From: an uncultured Coriobacteriaceae bacterium
Lineage (GTDB): Bacteria; Actinomycetota; Coriobacteriia; Coriobacteriales; Eggerthellaceae
Direction of reading: 5' to 3'
Assembly: GCA_902796815.1 (NCBI GenBank)
Contig: CADBQL010000292.1
Coordinates: 1 to 12,338 of the forward strand
Length of the DNA stretch: 12,338 nucleotides
Under the pieces are notes generated by a model, which ran no database searches, was not told the origin of the DNA, and saw nothing but the letters and a program-made list of their open reading frames with translations. Positions 6,214-12,338 of this stretch are shown in pieces (within the stretch, counting starts at the first letter, position 1; every line of letters starts with the position of its first letter). The position numbers and the translations under genes are program-made.

Positions 6214-7539
6214 ATGGCCAAAGAGATTATTTCCGTGCAGGGAAACAATACGTTGACGGGCACGGTTCAGATATCGGGTGCAAAGAATTCTGCACTCAAA
6301 CTCATTGCAGCATCGATTCTCGCGCAGGGGCGTTGCGTAATCAGGAACGTTCCCTGTATTTCTGATATCGACGTGATGTCAGAAGTACTTGAAGTGCTCG
6401 GCGCTTCTGTCAAGCGTGGTGACGAATCCGATGACGAGCATACCCTCGTCATCGATACCTCAAGCATCGATTCCTATGAGACTCCTTACGAGCTTGTTTC
6501 CAAGATGAGGGCGAGCATATCGGTTCTCGGTCCACTCATTGGCAGATTTGGCAGGGCGCTTGTCGCCATGCCTGGTGGCTGCCAAATCGGTGCGCGGAAA
6601 ATCGACATGCACCTTCGCGGACTGGAAGCGCTCGGTGTCGAGTTTTCCATCGATCACGGCTATTTGACGGCCGACGCAAAAGAAGGGCTGCATGGTGCTC
6701 ACGTCGTTCTCGACTTCCCGAGCGTGGGTGCGACCGAAAACCTGCTCATGGCCGCCGTTGTCGCATCAGGCACAACGGTCATTGCCAATGCTGCACGCGA
6801 ACCCGAAATCGTGGATTTGGCGAACATGCTCAACGAGATGGGCGCAAAGGTCAGCGATGCCGGCAGTTCAATCGTCACCGTCGAGGGGGTCGAGCTCTCA
6901 TCGCTTCACCCTTGCGAGCACGTCACCGTCGGCGACCGCATCGAAGCGGGCACATTCCTGGTAGGCGGAGCACTCACGGGCGGTCCCTTGACGGTCATGA
7001 ATGTTTCGCCTGATTATCTACACATGGCCATTGCGAAGTTGCGCGAGATGGGCTGCATGGTACGGGTTGGCGCCGATTGGATTACGGTCAGCAGGGAAGC
7101 CAAATTGCTTCCTGTCGAAATCCAGACATTACCTCATCCTGGCTTTCCCACAGATCTGCAAGCTCAATTCATGTTGCTTGCAGCTTGCGCAAAAGGCACA
7201 TCGGTCATTACCGAAAATGTATTCGAAAATCGCTTCATGTTTGCCGCAGAGCTTGCTCGTATGGGTGCAGAAATCGTTATTGAAGATCATCATGCCATCG
7301 TACGTGGCGGTCGAAAACTTCAGGGAGCACCCGTGTCATCTACCGATTTACGCGCGGGAGCGGCACTCGTGCTTGCTGGAATCGTGGCGGAAGGGGAGAC
7401 CCGCGTCCACAAAATCGACCACATCGATCGCGGATATGAGAATTACGTGGGAAAGCTTCGATCGCTTGGTGCTGAAATCACGCGAGGATTACCGTACCCT
7501 AACCATCGGCATACTGTACGCATCGGAACGGACATATAA
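6214..7539 (+). CDS. murA: UDP-N-acetylglucosamine 1-carboxyvinyltransferase
   Basis: MurA transfers enolpyruvate from PEP to UDP-GlcNAc, the first committed step of peptidoglycan synthesis, in the cytoplasm. The 441-residue length is typical. SGAKNSAL at 21-28 carries the conserved Lys24. The catalytic loop PGGCQIGARKIDMHL at 120-134 keeps the cysteine (Cys123), so the usual fosfomycin target residue is present. PTDLQAQ at 312-318 gives the catalytic Asp314, and DLRAGAALVLAG at 378-389 is the late conserved block. ATG 6214 is chosen because GGGAGG lies 4 bases upstream; a TTG at 6181 would add 11 residues that do not match the family. Its stop is three bases before the LCP gene, so the two are almost certainly one transcript, linking wall-precursor synthesis to a wall-associated protein. 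Confidence 0.97.
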   Translation: MAKEIISVQGNNTLTGTVQISGAKNSALKLIAASILAQGRCVIRNVPCISDIDVMSEVLEVLGASVKRGDESDDEHTLVIDTSSIDSYETPYELVSKMRASISVLGPLIGRFGRALVAMPGGCQIGARKIDMHLRGLEALGVEFSIDHGYLTADAKEGLHGAHVVLDFPSVGATENLLMAAVVASGTTVIANAAREPEIVDLANMLNEMGAKVSDAGSSIVTVEGVELSSLHPCEHVTVGDRIEAGTFLVGGALTGGPLTVMNVSPDYLHMAIAKLREMGCMVRVGADWITVSREAKLLPVEIQTLPHPGFPTDLQAQFMLLAACAKGTSVITENVFENRFMFAAELARMGAEIVIEDHHAIVRGGRKLQGAPVSSTDLRAGAALVLAGIVAEGETRVHKIDHIDRGYENYVGKLRSLGAEITRGLPYPNHRHTVRIGTDI

Positions 7540-7542
7540 AAA

Positions 7543-9240
7543 ATGAGCGCTCGAAGGTATCGTTCATCGTCCCGCGCACGAAAAGCGTCGCGCGATGTGG
7601 ATTCGGCAACAATAGGCACGCACGTGAGCCGAGCCAAACACGCGCAATCGCGTCGGAGCAACATGTCTTCCTATTCGAACGCGCGCTATGGACGACGCTC
7701 CGCTGACAGCCAAGTTAATGTTATTGCATCCTCGGGCATAAGCGAAGAGGAGCACAATTCCTACCGTAGGCACTTGCAGCAGGATCGCTACCTTGAAGCC
7801 ATGCGCAAGCGGAGCCGTCGACGCAAGATCCTGGTTATCTTGATTGCTGCCGTGATAGCCATAGCGTTGGCTTTTGCTGCAGGTTTTTTGGTGTTCAGAG
7901 GGGTTGTCGGCTCCGAAATGGCGTTGAGGAACTCCGACGCGCGCGATGCTCTGAGCGCAAGCGAAGCCGAAAGCCCCGTGTATACACTTATTGCCGTAGA
8001 GCTCGGCGCGGTTGCCGCCCCACTCGAACAGCCAGGTCCTGATGTGATTTTCCTTCTGCGCGAAAATCCCGCTCAAAGAAAATACACCCTCATCTCACTG
8101 CCTCCATCACTAAAGGTTACTGTCGATAACGACACGAGGCGTCTTTCCGATATGGCCGAGGGGGGCGATGCAGCATTTATTTCAGCCGTTGAATCATATG
8201 CAAAAATAAACGTCAACCATTTCCTCAAAGTGGATGAGGACGGCATTGCCGGTATGACAGATGCACTAGGCGGAATTGACATCACACTTGATCAAGTCAT
8301 AGATGATCCGACTGCTGGTGACGTCTATTATCCAATAGGCAGCTATACGCTCAACGGACAAGGTGCTCTCACGTATTTGCGTACATCGAACTTGCGCATG
8401 GGAAAAACCGATCAGATGAACAACCAAATGGTGTTTTTCAAGCTTTTGCTTGAAAAACTGGTCGGATATGACGGCGGTTTCGCACGAAGTATCGATGCAA
8501 TCGACTCGTATTTCCAGACCGACTTAACCCTCAACGATCTCGAGGCGTTTGCCGCTAACATCGTAGAAGCGGGAATAGATTCTATAACCACATCAATCGT
8601 GCCAGGGTATTTCACGACATCGTCGGACGTCGTAGAGGACAACGGAGAATTGTTCGTGAGCAAAACATCCGATATCGCTGAATTCATCGATTCTATCGAT
8701 TCTGATGCAAAACAAGGTAGCCAGCAAGAAGACCAAAGCAGTGAAATCGACCCCGGATCGTTTTCCCTGGAGGTGCTAAACGGTACGGACATCGCTGGTG
8801 CGGCAGGCACGACGGCCGATACGCTTGCTTCCCAGGGCTTCAATATCGTTGATGTTGGAAACGCGGAGCAGCAAGTCTATAACGAGACGCTTGTCGTATA
8901 CCGTACGGAAAACACGCCCGCTGCTCCTTCTTCGCAAAAAGAAGGAACTGACGGCCAAACCGGTGAAGTAGAGGGTTATTACGACGAAGATGGCGACTTC
9001 CATGAAGGGCCTGCGCCTGATAGGGTCGATGGAGCAAGCCAATCTGCCTCCTCAAATCAAACGCAAGCAACAGATCTGAGCAAAATGTCCGACGAGGAAG
9101 TGCGTTCGATTGGAGAGGCGCGCGCGAATAAAGTAATTGCATCGCTCGGAATGGGTCGTGCCGTAGAAGGCGATGTGTACTATTCGTTCAATGCCGATGT
9201 GTTGCTCATTATCGGTTACGACTACAAGCCTGTTTCGTAA
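7543..9240 (+). CDS. LytR-CpsA-Psr (LCP) family protein with LytR_C domain and degenerate active site
   Basis: A 565-residue type II membrane protein. Residues 1-93 are an Arg/Ser-rich cytoplasmic tail and about 95-119 a membrane span. LCP-like sequence runs from about 146 to 307: NVNHFLKVDEDGIAGMTDALGGIDI at 223-247, GSYTLNGQGALTYLR at 266-280. LytR_C-like sequence follows, FSLEVLNGTDIAGAAG at 407-422, and resumes at about 520-561 after an acidic, Ser/Gln-rich stretch. Active LCP enzymes transfer glycopolymers from a lipid carrier to peptidoglycan using several arginines. Here the usual SIPRDT reads SLPPSLK (185-191), the R-x-R...D...R-x-x-RQ stretch reads YLRTSNLRMGKTDQMNNQ (278-295), and the RSDT arginine is missing, so it may be non-catalytic. 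ATG 7543 has only a weak binding site; ATG 7663, with GGAG 4 bases upstream, would remove 40 residues. It follows murA by 3 bases. Confidence 0.85.
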   Translation: MSARRYRSSSRARKASRDVDSATIGTHVSRAKHAQSRRSNMSSYSNARYGRRSADSQVNVIASSGISEEEHNSYRRHLQQDRYLEAMRKRSRRRKILVILIAAVIAIALAFAAGFLVFRGVVGSEMALRNSDARDALSASEAESPVYTLIAVELGAVAAPLEQPGPDVIFLLRENPAQRKYTLISLPPSLKVTVDNDTRRLSDMAEGGDAAFISAVESYAKINVNHFLKVDEDGIAGMTDALGGIDITLDQVIDDPTAGDVYYPIGSYTLNGQGALTYLRTSNLRMGKTDQMNNQMVFFKLLLEKLVGYDGGFARSIDAIDSYFQTDLTLNDLEAFAANIVEAGIDSITTSIVPGYFTTSSDVVEDNGELFVSKTSDIAEFIDSIDSDAKQGSQQEDQSSEIDPGSFSLEVLNGTDIAGAAGTTADTLASQGFNIVDVGNAEQQVYNETLVVYRTENTPAAPSSQKEGTDGQTGEVEGYYDEDGDFHEGPAPDRVDGASQSASSNQTQATDLSKMSDEEVRSIGEARANKVIASLGMGRAVEGDVYYSFNADVLLIIGYDYKPVS

Positions 9241-9248
9241 GCAATATC

Positions 9249-9257
9249 TGTTAGAAT
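9249..9257 (+). promoter_or_regulatory. Probable extended -10 promoter for nfu-lgt
   Basis: TGTTAGAAT matches TGnTATAAT with one mismatch and lies 36 bases upstream of the nfu ATG, beginning 8 bases after the LCP stop. There is no recognisable -35. It would let nfu and lgt be transcribed separately from murA and the LCP gene. Confidence 0.4.
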
Positions 9258-9293
9258 CTGCAAAGCAGAAAAAATTAATGATAGGAGAGACAC

Positions 9294-9533
9294 ATGGTAG
9301 ATAGGAATGATGTAGCAGCAGTACTCGACCTTATTCGCCCGAGCTTGATCGCCGATGGCGGAGATGTCAAACTCGTAGAAGTCATGGATGATGGTACTGT
9401 TGCGGTAGAGCTGACTGGCGCTTGCAAGGGCTGCCCGCTTTCCGAATTGACGCTTGCCAATGGAATCGAGCGCATCTTGAAGGAGCGCGTGCCCGGCGTG
9501 ACGGCTGTCATTCCAGCCGAACAGATGCAATAG
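9294..9533 (+). CDS. Nfu-type iron-sulfur cluster carrier (NifU C-terminal domain)
   Basis: A 79-residue single-domain protein matching the C-terminal domain of NifU, which holds a [4Fe-4S] cluster between two subunits and hands it to target enzymes. The ligand motif CKGCP is at residues 44-48 (Cys44, Cys47), preceded by IRPSLIADGGDVKLVEV, a family hallmark. The start ATG 9294 follows AGGAGAG by 5 bases. It lacks both the NifU N-terminal scaffold domain and the A-type domain of NfuA, as is common for stand-alone Nfu proteins in Gram-positive bacteria. It is followed 45 bases later by lgt with no terminator, so they are likely co-transcribed, though with no obvious functional link. The Mrp ATPase encoded 1.4 kb away on the other strand acts in the same general pathway. 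Confidence 0.93.
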   Translation: MVDRNDVAAVLDLIRPSLIADGGDVKLVEVMDDGTVAVELTGACKGCPLSELTLANGIERILKERVPGVTAVIPAEQMQ

Positions 9534-9578
9534 CAACGCACTCTGCTTACGGAAGCATGACTTGTTTGGGTTTACGTC

Positions 9579-10400
9579 ATGTTGAACGACTTGTATCACA
9601 ATCTGGACCCGGTGGCTTTTGCCATCGGGCCTTTGTCTGTTCGGTGGTATGGAATTGCATATGTCCTCGGTTTTGCATGCGCTGCGCTCGTTATCTGGCG
9701 TCTTGCCAAGCGATGGAAGATAAACTTCAATGAAGACGCGCTTCTTACAGTACTTTGCTGCGTAATCGTCGGAGTCATCCTTGGCGCGCGTGTCGGATAC
9801 TGCCTGGTATACGGTAACGGATATTACTTGAGCCATCCGCTTGAGATTCTCGCATTTAACCAAGGTGGCATGAGCTTTCATGGAGGGCTAGTTGGCACAC
9901 TTCTCGGGGGCGTTGTCGCTTCCAGGCTCACAAAAGCACCATTTTTAACGCTTGCTGATTTAGGAGCATGCGCTGCGCCAATTGGCTTGTTCTTTGGCCG
10001 TTGTGCGAACTTCATAAACGGCGAGCTATGGGGCGCTGTTACCGATTTGCCGTGGGGCGTCGTATTCGGCGGAAGCGCGGGCTCCCTTCCGCGCCATCCT
10101 TCCCAGCTTTATGAAGCGCTTTTGGAAGGTGTACTGCTTTTCGCGATTCTGTTCGTGCTTTCCCGTAAAGTTCCGCCACGTCCGCGCGGGACGTTTATCG
10201 GCGTGTTTTTGGCATACTACGGCGTTGCGCGTTTTCTCATCGAGTTCGTGCGTCAGCCTGATGCGCAGATTGGTTATCTGTACGGTGATTGGCTGACGAT
10301 GGGCCAGGTGCTCTCGCTACCGCTCATCGTAGCTGGCATTGCCATCGTGATCGTTGCTGCGCATCTCAAGCTTCCACAGCTTGGTATTTCTAAAGAATAG
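9579..10400 (+). CDS. lgt: Prolipoprotein diacylglyceryl transferase
   Basis: Lgt moves diacylglycerol from phosphatidylglycerol onto the lipobox cysteine of prolipoproteins, the first step of lipoprotein maturation, in the cytoplasmic membrane. The 273-residue length and about seven hydrophobic segments are typical. Key motifs are present: RWYGIAY at 22-28, GGMSFHGG at 96-103 with His101, the signature GRCANFINGELWG at 140-152 with Arg141, Asn144 and Glu149, HPSQLYEA at 173-180 and RFLIEFVRQPD at 218-228. ATG 9579 has no strong ribosome binding site (only TTGGG about 9 bases upstream), but the sequence from the first residues fits the family and no better start exists. Translation may be partly coupled to nfu. 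The strong bidirectional terminator lies 54 bases downstream. Confidence 0.96.
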   Translation: MLNDLYHNLDPVAFAIGPLSVRWYGIAYVLGFACAALVIWRLAKRWKINFNEDALLTVLCCVIVGVILGARVGYCLVYGNGYYLSHPLEILAFNQGGMSFHGGLVGTLLGGVVASRLTKAPFLTLADLGACAAPIGLFFGRCANFINGELWGAVTDLPWGVVFGGSAGSLPRHPSQLYEALLEGVLLFAILFVLSRKVPPRPRGTFIGVFLAYYGVARFLIEFVRQPDAQIGYLYGDWLTMGQVLSLPLIVAGIAIVIVAAHLKLPQLGISKE

Positions 10401-10454
10401 AAGACAAGGGAATCGTTCTCGATTTTGGGTTGAAACGCAGATTCACAAGTTTAG

Positions 10455-10497
10455 AAAATAAAGATGCCGGCTTATGCCGGCATCTTTATTTTTATTA
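10455..10497. terminator. Strong bidirectional terminator between lgt and the minus-strand genes
   Basis: Bases 10455-10471 pair perfectly with 10476-10492 around the 4-base loop TTAT, a 17-bp stem with core GATGCCGGC/GCCGGCATC. The flanking A-run and T-run (TTTATTTTTATTATT on the plus strand, TTTATTTTCT on the minus strand) let it work in both directions. It lies between the convergent stops at 10400 (+) and 10511 (-). Confidence 0.95.
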
Positions 10498-10510
10498 TTC
10501 TGTTGTTGTG

Positions 10511-10813
10511 CTATTCGGGTTTATACGAAGCATAGAAATCTGCCTGATCGAACAAATCCAAAATGGACTTATTCTCTTCGCCAAACGGCAGGGAAAGGAA
10601 TTCGCTCAGAGTAGGAACAAGCTCGCTGCAATCGACGTAATGGTCTTTTTCGTTCTTCTTCGACGTGTCCTGTACGCGCCAGTAACGGTCGTTAGCGTCG
10701 GTCAGATAATAGCTGGCACCGTTAACGTCCATATATACTGCGTGGTTCGCATGCAGGTACGTCCTCAAATCGTCTGCGGAGATTTCGAGCTTCTCCTCTG
10801 CTTTCATTCCCAT
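10511..10813 (-). CDS. Small acidic protein of unknown function
   Basis: A 100-residue protein I do not recognise. It has no signal peptide, membrane span or cysteine motif (one Cys only, residue 62), so it is probably cytoplasmic. It is rich in Asp, Glu and Tyr, with a helical-looking start (KAEEKLEISADDLRTYL), a middle that alternates like beta strands (AVYMDVNGASYYLTD, then RYWRVQD) and an acidic tail (ILDLFDQADF). It is supported as real by a GGGGG ribosome binding site 7 bases before ATG 10813, a TGATATTAT element about 38 bases upstream, and the terminator after its stop. A competing plus-strand frame across the same bases runs through the terminator and lacks a binding site. It could be read from its own promoter, or together with mrp, whose stop lies 122 bases upstream. 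Confidence 0.75.
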   Translation of the reverse strand: MGMKAEEKLEISADDLRTYLHANHAVYMDVNGASYYLTDANDRYWRVQDTSKKNEKDHYVDCSELVPTLSEFLSLPFGEENKSILDLFDQADFYASYKPE

Positions 10814-10850
10814 GGCGACCCCCTTAGGTCTTGTCGGTTACGCTTGCTTC

Positions 10851-10859
10851 ATAATATCA
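10851..10859 (-). promoter_or_regulatory. Probable extended -10 promoter of the small acidic protein gene
   Basis: Read on the minus strand this is TGATATTAT, one mismatch from TGnTATAAT, giving a start site near 10844 and an untranslated leader of about 30 bases. TTGGGC (plus 10877-10882 reversed) is a -35-like element, but at a 20-base spacing. Confidence 0.45.
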
Positions 10860-10935
10860 ATAAGAACGCGTATTGTGCCCAAGAATTGACGATAATTGAT
10901 GAGCGTACACGCATCTTACAGGGCGCAAATACTTG

Positions 10936-11790
10936 CTAGGCAGTTGCAGCTTCCTTGCGAGCTGCGACCGCTTCGATTTGGCCGATAATCGGATCGAGCG
11001 CATCGCCGATAGCGTATTGCTCAACTTTGCCCTCGTCGCACAGACGTGCAAACTCGGGATCAATCGGAAGAGTTGCAAACGACGGAATCTGATAGCGCTT
11101 CGTGACCGATTTGCCCTGCGGCTCCCCAAAGATCCAATGCTCTTTGCCGCATTCATCGCATTTGAAATAGGCCATGTTCTCGACGAGGCCGAGAACGGGC
11201 ACGTCCATGCTATGCGCGAGATTGACGGCTTTCCCAACGATCATCGCGACGAGCTCTTGCGGAGCAGAGACGGTCACGATGCCGTCAAGGTCGAAGGACT
11301 GCATGACGGTCAAGAAAACATCGGCCGTTCCCGGAGGCATATCAATGAGCAGATAATCGATATCTTCCCAATTCGTTTCGTCATGGAACTGCCTAAGAAC
11401 GCCCGTGATGACAGGACCACGCCAAGCGACTGGCATGTCGTCTTGGGGAAGCATGAGATTGACCGACATAACTTTTATGCCGCTTTCGGTCACAGCCGGG
11501 TTGATGCCGTCCTCGTCTGCTGTCAAATGGCCTTTGATGCCGAACGTCTTGGGGATGGAGGGGCCGGTTACGTCGGCGTCGAGAATACCGACATGGTAAC
11601 CCTTCTCGTTGAGTTTTTTGGCAAGCAGGCTTGTGACAAGGGATTTACCAACGCCTCCCTTGCCCGAAACCACACCGATGATATGCTTGATATTGGCGCG
11701 CGCAGTTGGTTTGGGCGGCTCGGTACGCGATCCGCATCCTTCAACGTTGCAGCCGCTGCACGCACCGCCGCAGTCTAGTTGTTCTGCCAT
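10936..11790 (-). CDS. mrp: Mrp/NBP35-family P-loop ATPase with N-terminal cysteine cluster
   Basis: A 284-residue cytosolic ATPase of the Mrp/ApbC/NBP35 family, which binds and transfers iron-sulfur clusters. The deviant Walker A motif GKGGVGKS is at residues 43-50, switch I DADVTGPSIP at 71-80, and Walker B LLIDMPPGT at 147-155. The bridging-cluster motif is CDEC (211-214), where CPxC is the classical form. The first 20 residues carry four cysteines (7, 11, 14, 19), spaced C-x3-C-x2-C-x4-C, like the N-terminal cluster site of NBP35 but with a tighter first interval. It lacks the N-terminal DUF59/MIP18 domain of E. coli Mrp. The start ATG 11790 follows GGGAGG by 6 bases. It is divergent from the amidohydrolase gene, and the small acidic protein gene lies downstream on the same strand. 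The gene is intact. Confidence 0.95.
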   Translation of the reverse strand: MAEQLDCGGACSGCNVEGCGSRTEPPKPTARANIKHIIGVVSGKGGVGKSLVTSLLAKKLNEKGYHVGILDADVTGPSIPKTFGIKGHLTADEDGINPAVTESGIKVMSVNLMLPQDDMPVAWRGPVITGVLRQFHDETNWEDIDYLLIDMPPGTADVFLTVMQSFDLDGIVTVSAPQELVAMIVGKAVNLAHSMDVPVLGLVENMAYFKCDECGKEHWIFGEPQGKSVTKRYQIPSFATLPIDPEFARLCDEGKVEQYAIGDALDPIIGQIEAVAARKEAATA

Positions 11791-11825
11791 GACTATCCTC
11801 CCTCTTGAAAGATTGAACGTCGAGA

Positions 11826-11834
11826 ATCATATCA
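11826..11834 (-). promoter_or_regulatory. Probable extended -10 promoter of mrp
   Basis: On the minus strand this reads TGATATGAT, one mismatch from TGnTATAAT, 35 bases before the mrp start codon. The -35 position is poor. It resembles the elements at 1909, 9249 and 10851. Confidence 0.45.
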
Positions 11835-11922
11835 CACTGACTCGAACCTTGCGAGAATCGGAGAAATGAGCCAAAAGTAGGAAATATGAAAGTGTTGCCA
11901 GTCAGAATGTATGACTTAGTCT

Positions 11923-11928
11923 TATACT
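11923..11928 (+). promoter_or_regulatory. Possible -10 of the amidohydrolase gene
   Basis: TATACT is two mismatches from TATAAT. TTGCCA at 11895-11900 is the nearest -35-like hexamer, but the 22-base spacer is too long. The divergent gap of 237 bases (11791-12027) otherwise holds the mrp promoter and a leader that can fold at 11945-11975. Confidence 0.3.
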
Positions 11929-12027
11929 TGTTTTTTAGATGCACGTGACCGAAATGGGAACTCCCTCTTGGTCGCATGTCAATACCGCTACGGAGCCGCA
12001 AATGCACGCGGAGGAATGGGAGCTCGT

Positions 12028-12338
12028 ATGCTTTTTCACGACATTGCTATCATCGACGAGGATTTGGAATACCGAGAGCATAGATGGATCGGCGTACTTG
12101 ACGACAAGATTGACTATATAGGCGAGCAACCGCCAGCTGACAACGAAAAGTACGGTGAGATCTACGACGGTTCAGGGCGTCTTCTCTTGCCGGCGTTTTA
12201 CAACGCTCATGCGCATGCCCCGATGATCCTCCTTCGCGGATATGCGGAGAATTTGCCGTTACAGGCGTGGCTTGAGCAGAAGTGTTGGCCGTTCGAAGGC
12301 AAGATGAACGGTGATGATAACTACTGGGCAACGTTACT
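12028..12338 (+). CDS. Metal-dependent amidohydrolase (MTA/SAH or guanine deaminase-like), 3' end cut off
   Basis: The first 103 residues of an amidohydrolase-superfamily protein. The N-terminal beta-sandwich portion (residues 1-55) is followed by the metal-binding HxH in NAHAHAPM (His61, His63) and then LLRGYAENLPLQAWLEQKCWPFEGK (pattern at 68-92). That block is typical of the branch containing 5-methylthioadenosine/S-adenosylhomocysteine deaminase, chlorohydrolases, SsnA and related deaminases. The later metal ligands and the substrate pocket lie outside the window, so the substrate cannot be assigned. PAFYNAH replaces the usual PGFVNAH. ATG 12028 has GGGAG 5 bases upstream. ATG 12016 is also in frame but sits only one base from GGAGG, so it is less likely. 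The gene is divergent from mrp and preceded by a leader with folding potential. Confidence 0.85.
   Translation, partial: MLFHDIAIIDEDLEYREHRWIGVLDDKIDYIGEQPPADNEKYGEIYDGSGRLLLPAFYNAHAHAPMILLRGYAENLPLQAWLEQKCWPFEGKMNGDDNYWATL

Noticed and set aside
9222..9881. 219-codon minus-strand frame
   Set aside because: Antisense to nfu and the start of lgt, both well supported on the plus strand; no family motif.
10430..10939. 169-codon plus-strand frame opposite the small acidic protein
   Set aside because: It starts just before and reads through the strong terminator, and has no ribosome binding site; the minus-strand gene has binding site, promoter and terminator.
10933..11778. 281-codon plus-strand frame
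   Set aside because: Mirror of mrp, whose Walker motifs and Cys motifs on the minus strand settle the strand.
11939..12121. 60-codon plus-strand frame overlapping the amidohydrolase start
   Set aside because: Overlaps the true frame with its HxH motif, lacks a ribosome binding site and resembles nothing.
1..12338. Mobile element, prophage, toxin-antitoxin, defence cluster or CRISPR array
   Set aside because: Looked for transposase, integrase and nuclease motifs, spaced direct repeats and terminal repeats; none seen. All but two of the genes belong to recognised families.

Overview
The window is an ordinary-looking stretch of bacterial chromosome, roughly half GC by eye, with ten complete protein genes and a cut gene at each end. 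It suggests an anaerobic Actinobacterium of the class Coriobacteriia (Eggerthellales). The grounds are the protein flavour, the arrangement (thrS-trxA, prfA-prmC, murA followed by an LCP protein, nfu-lgt, mrp) and the lysine-rich Fn3-like surface protein. The moderate GC would fit a Cryptobacterium-like genome better than the GC-rich members, but the genus is a guess. There is no IS element, prophage, CRISPR array, tRNA or rRNA that I can see, and no intergenic gap longer than 300 bases.

Layout. Positions 2-1875 (+) hold the 3' part of thrS and a short thioredoxin. Positions 1876-2075 form an RNA-rich gap with an extended -10, a possible 8-codon leader peptide ending in UAG, and a 24-bp hairpin ahead of prfA. 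Positions 2076-4346 (+) carry prfA (RF1) and prmC, the enzyme that methylates the GGQ glutamine of RF1; this PrmC has an extra segment of about 70 residues. Positions 4406-5137 (+) encode a secreted Fn3-like protein with a lipocalin-like C-terminus, AT-richer than its neighbours and closed by a long hairpin. Positions 5263-7539 (+) hold purine nucleoside phosphorylase and murA, separated by a run of hairpins. Positions 7543-9240 (+) encode a membrane-anchored LCP/LytR_C protein, three bases behind murA, with a degenerate active site. Positions 9294-10400 (+) hold an Nfu-type Fe-S carrier and lgt. A strong bidirectional terminator at 10455-10492 separates these from two minus-strand genes: a small acidic protein (10813-10511) and the Mrp/NBP35 ATPase (11790-10936). 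Divergent from mrp, a metal-dependent amidohydrolase starts at about 12028 and runs off the end.

The genes form functional pairs rather than one system: translation (thrS, prfA, prmC), envelope building (murA, LCP, lgt), Fe-S assembly (nfu, mrp) and purine salvage or deamination (PNP, possibly the amidohydrolase).

I do not see a clearly new system. The signals most worth a second look are the prfA leader (UAG-ending mini-ORF plus a strand-specific 24-bp hairpin), the LCP protein that lacks most catalytic arginines, the PrmC insertion, and the complete absence of UGA among the twelve visible stop codons.
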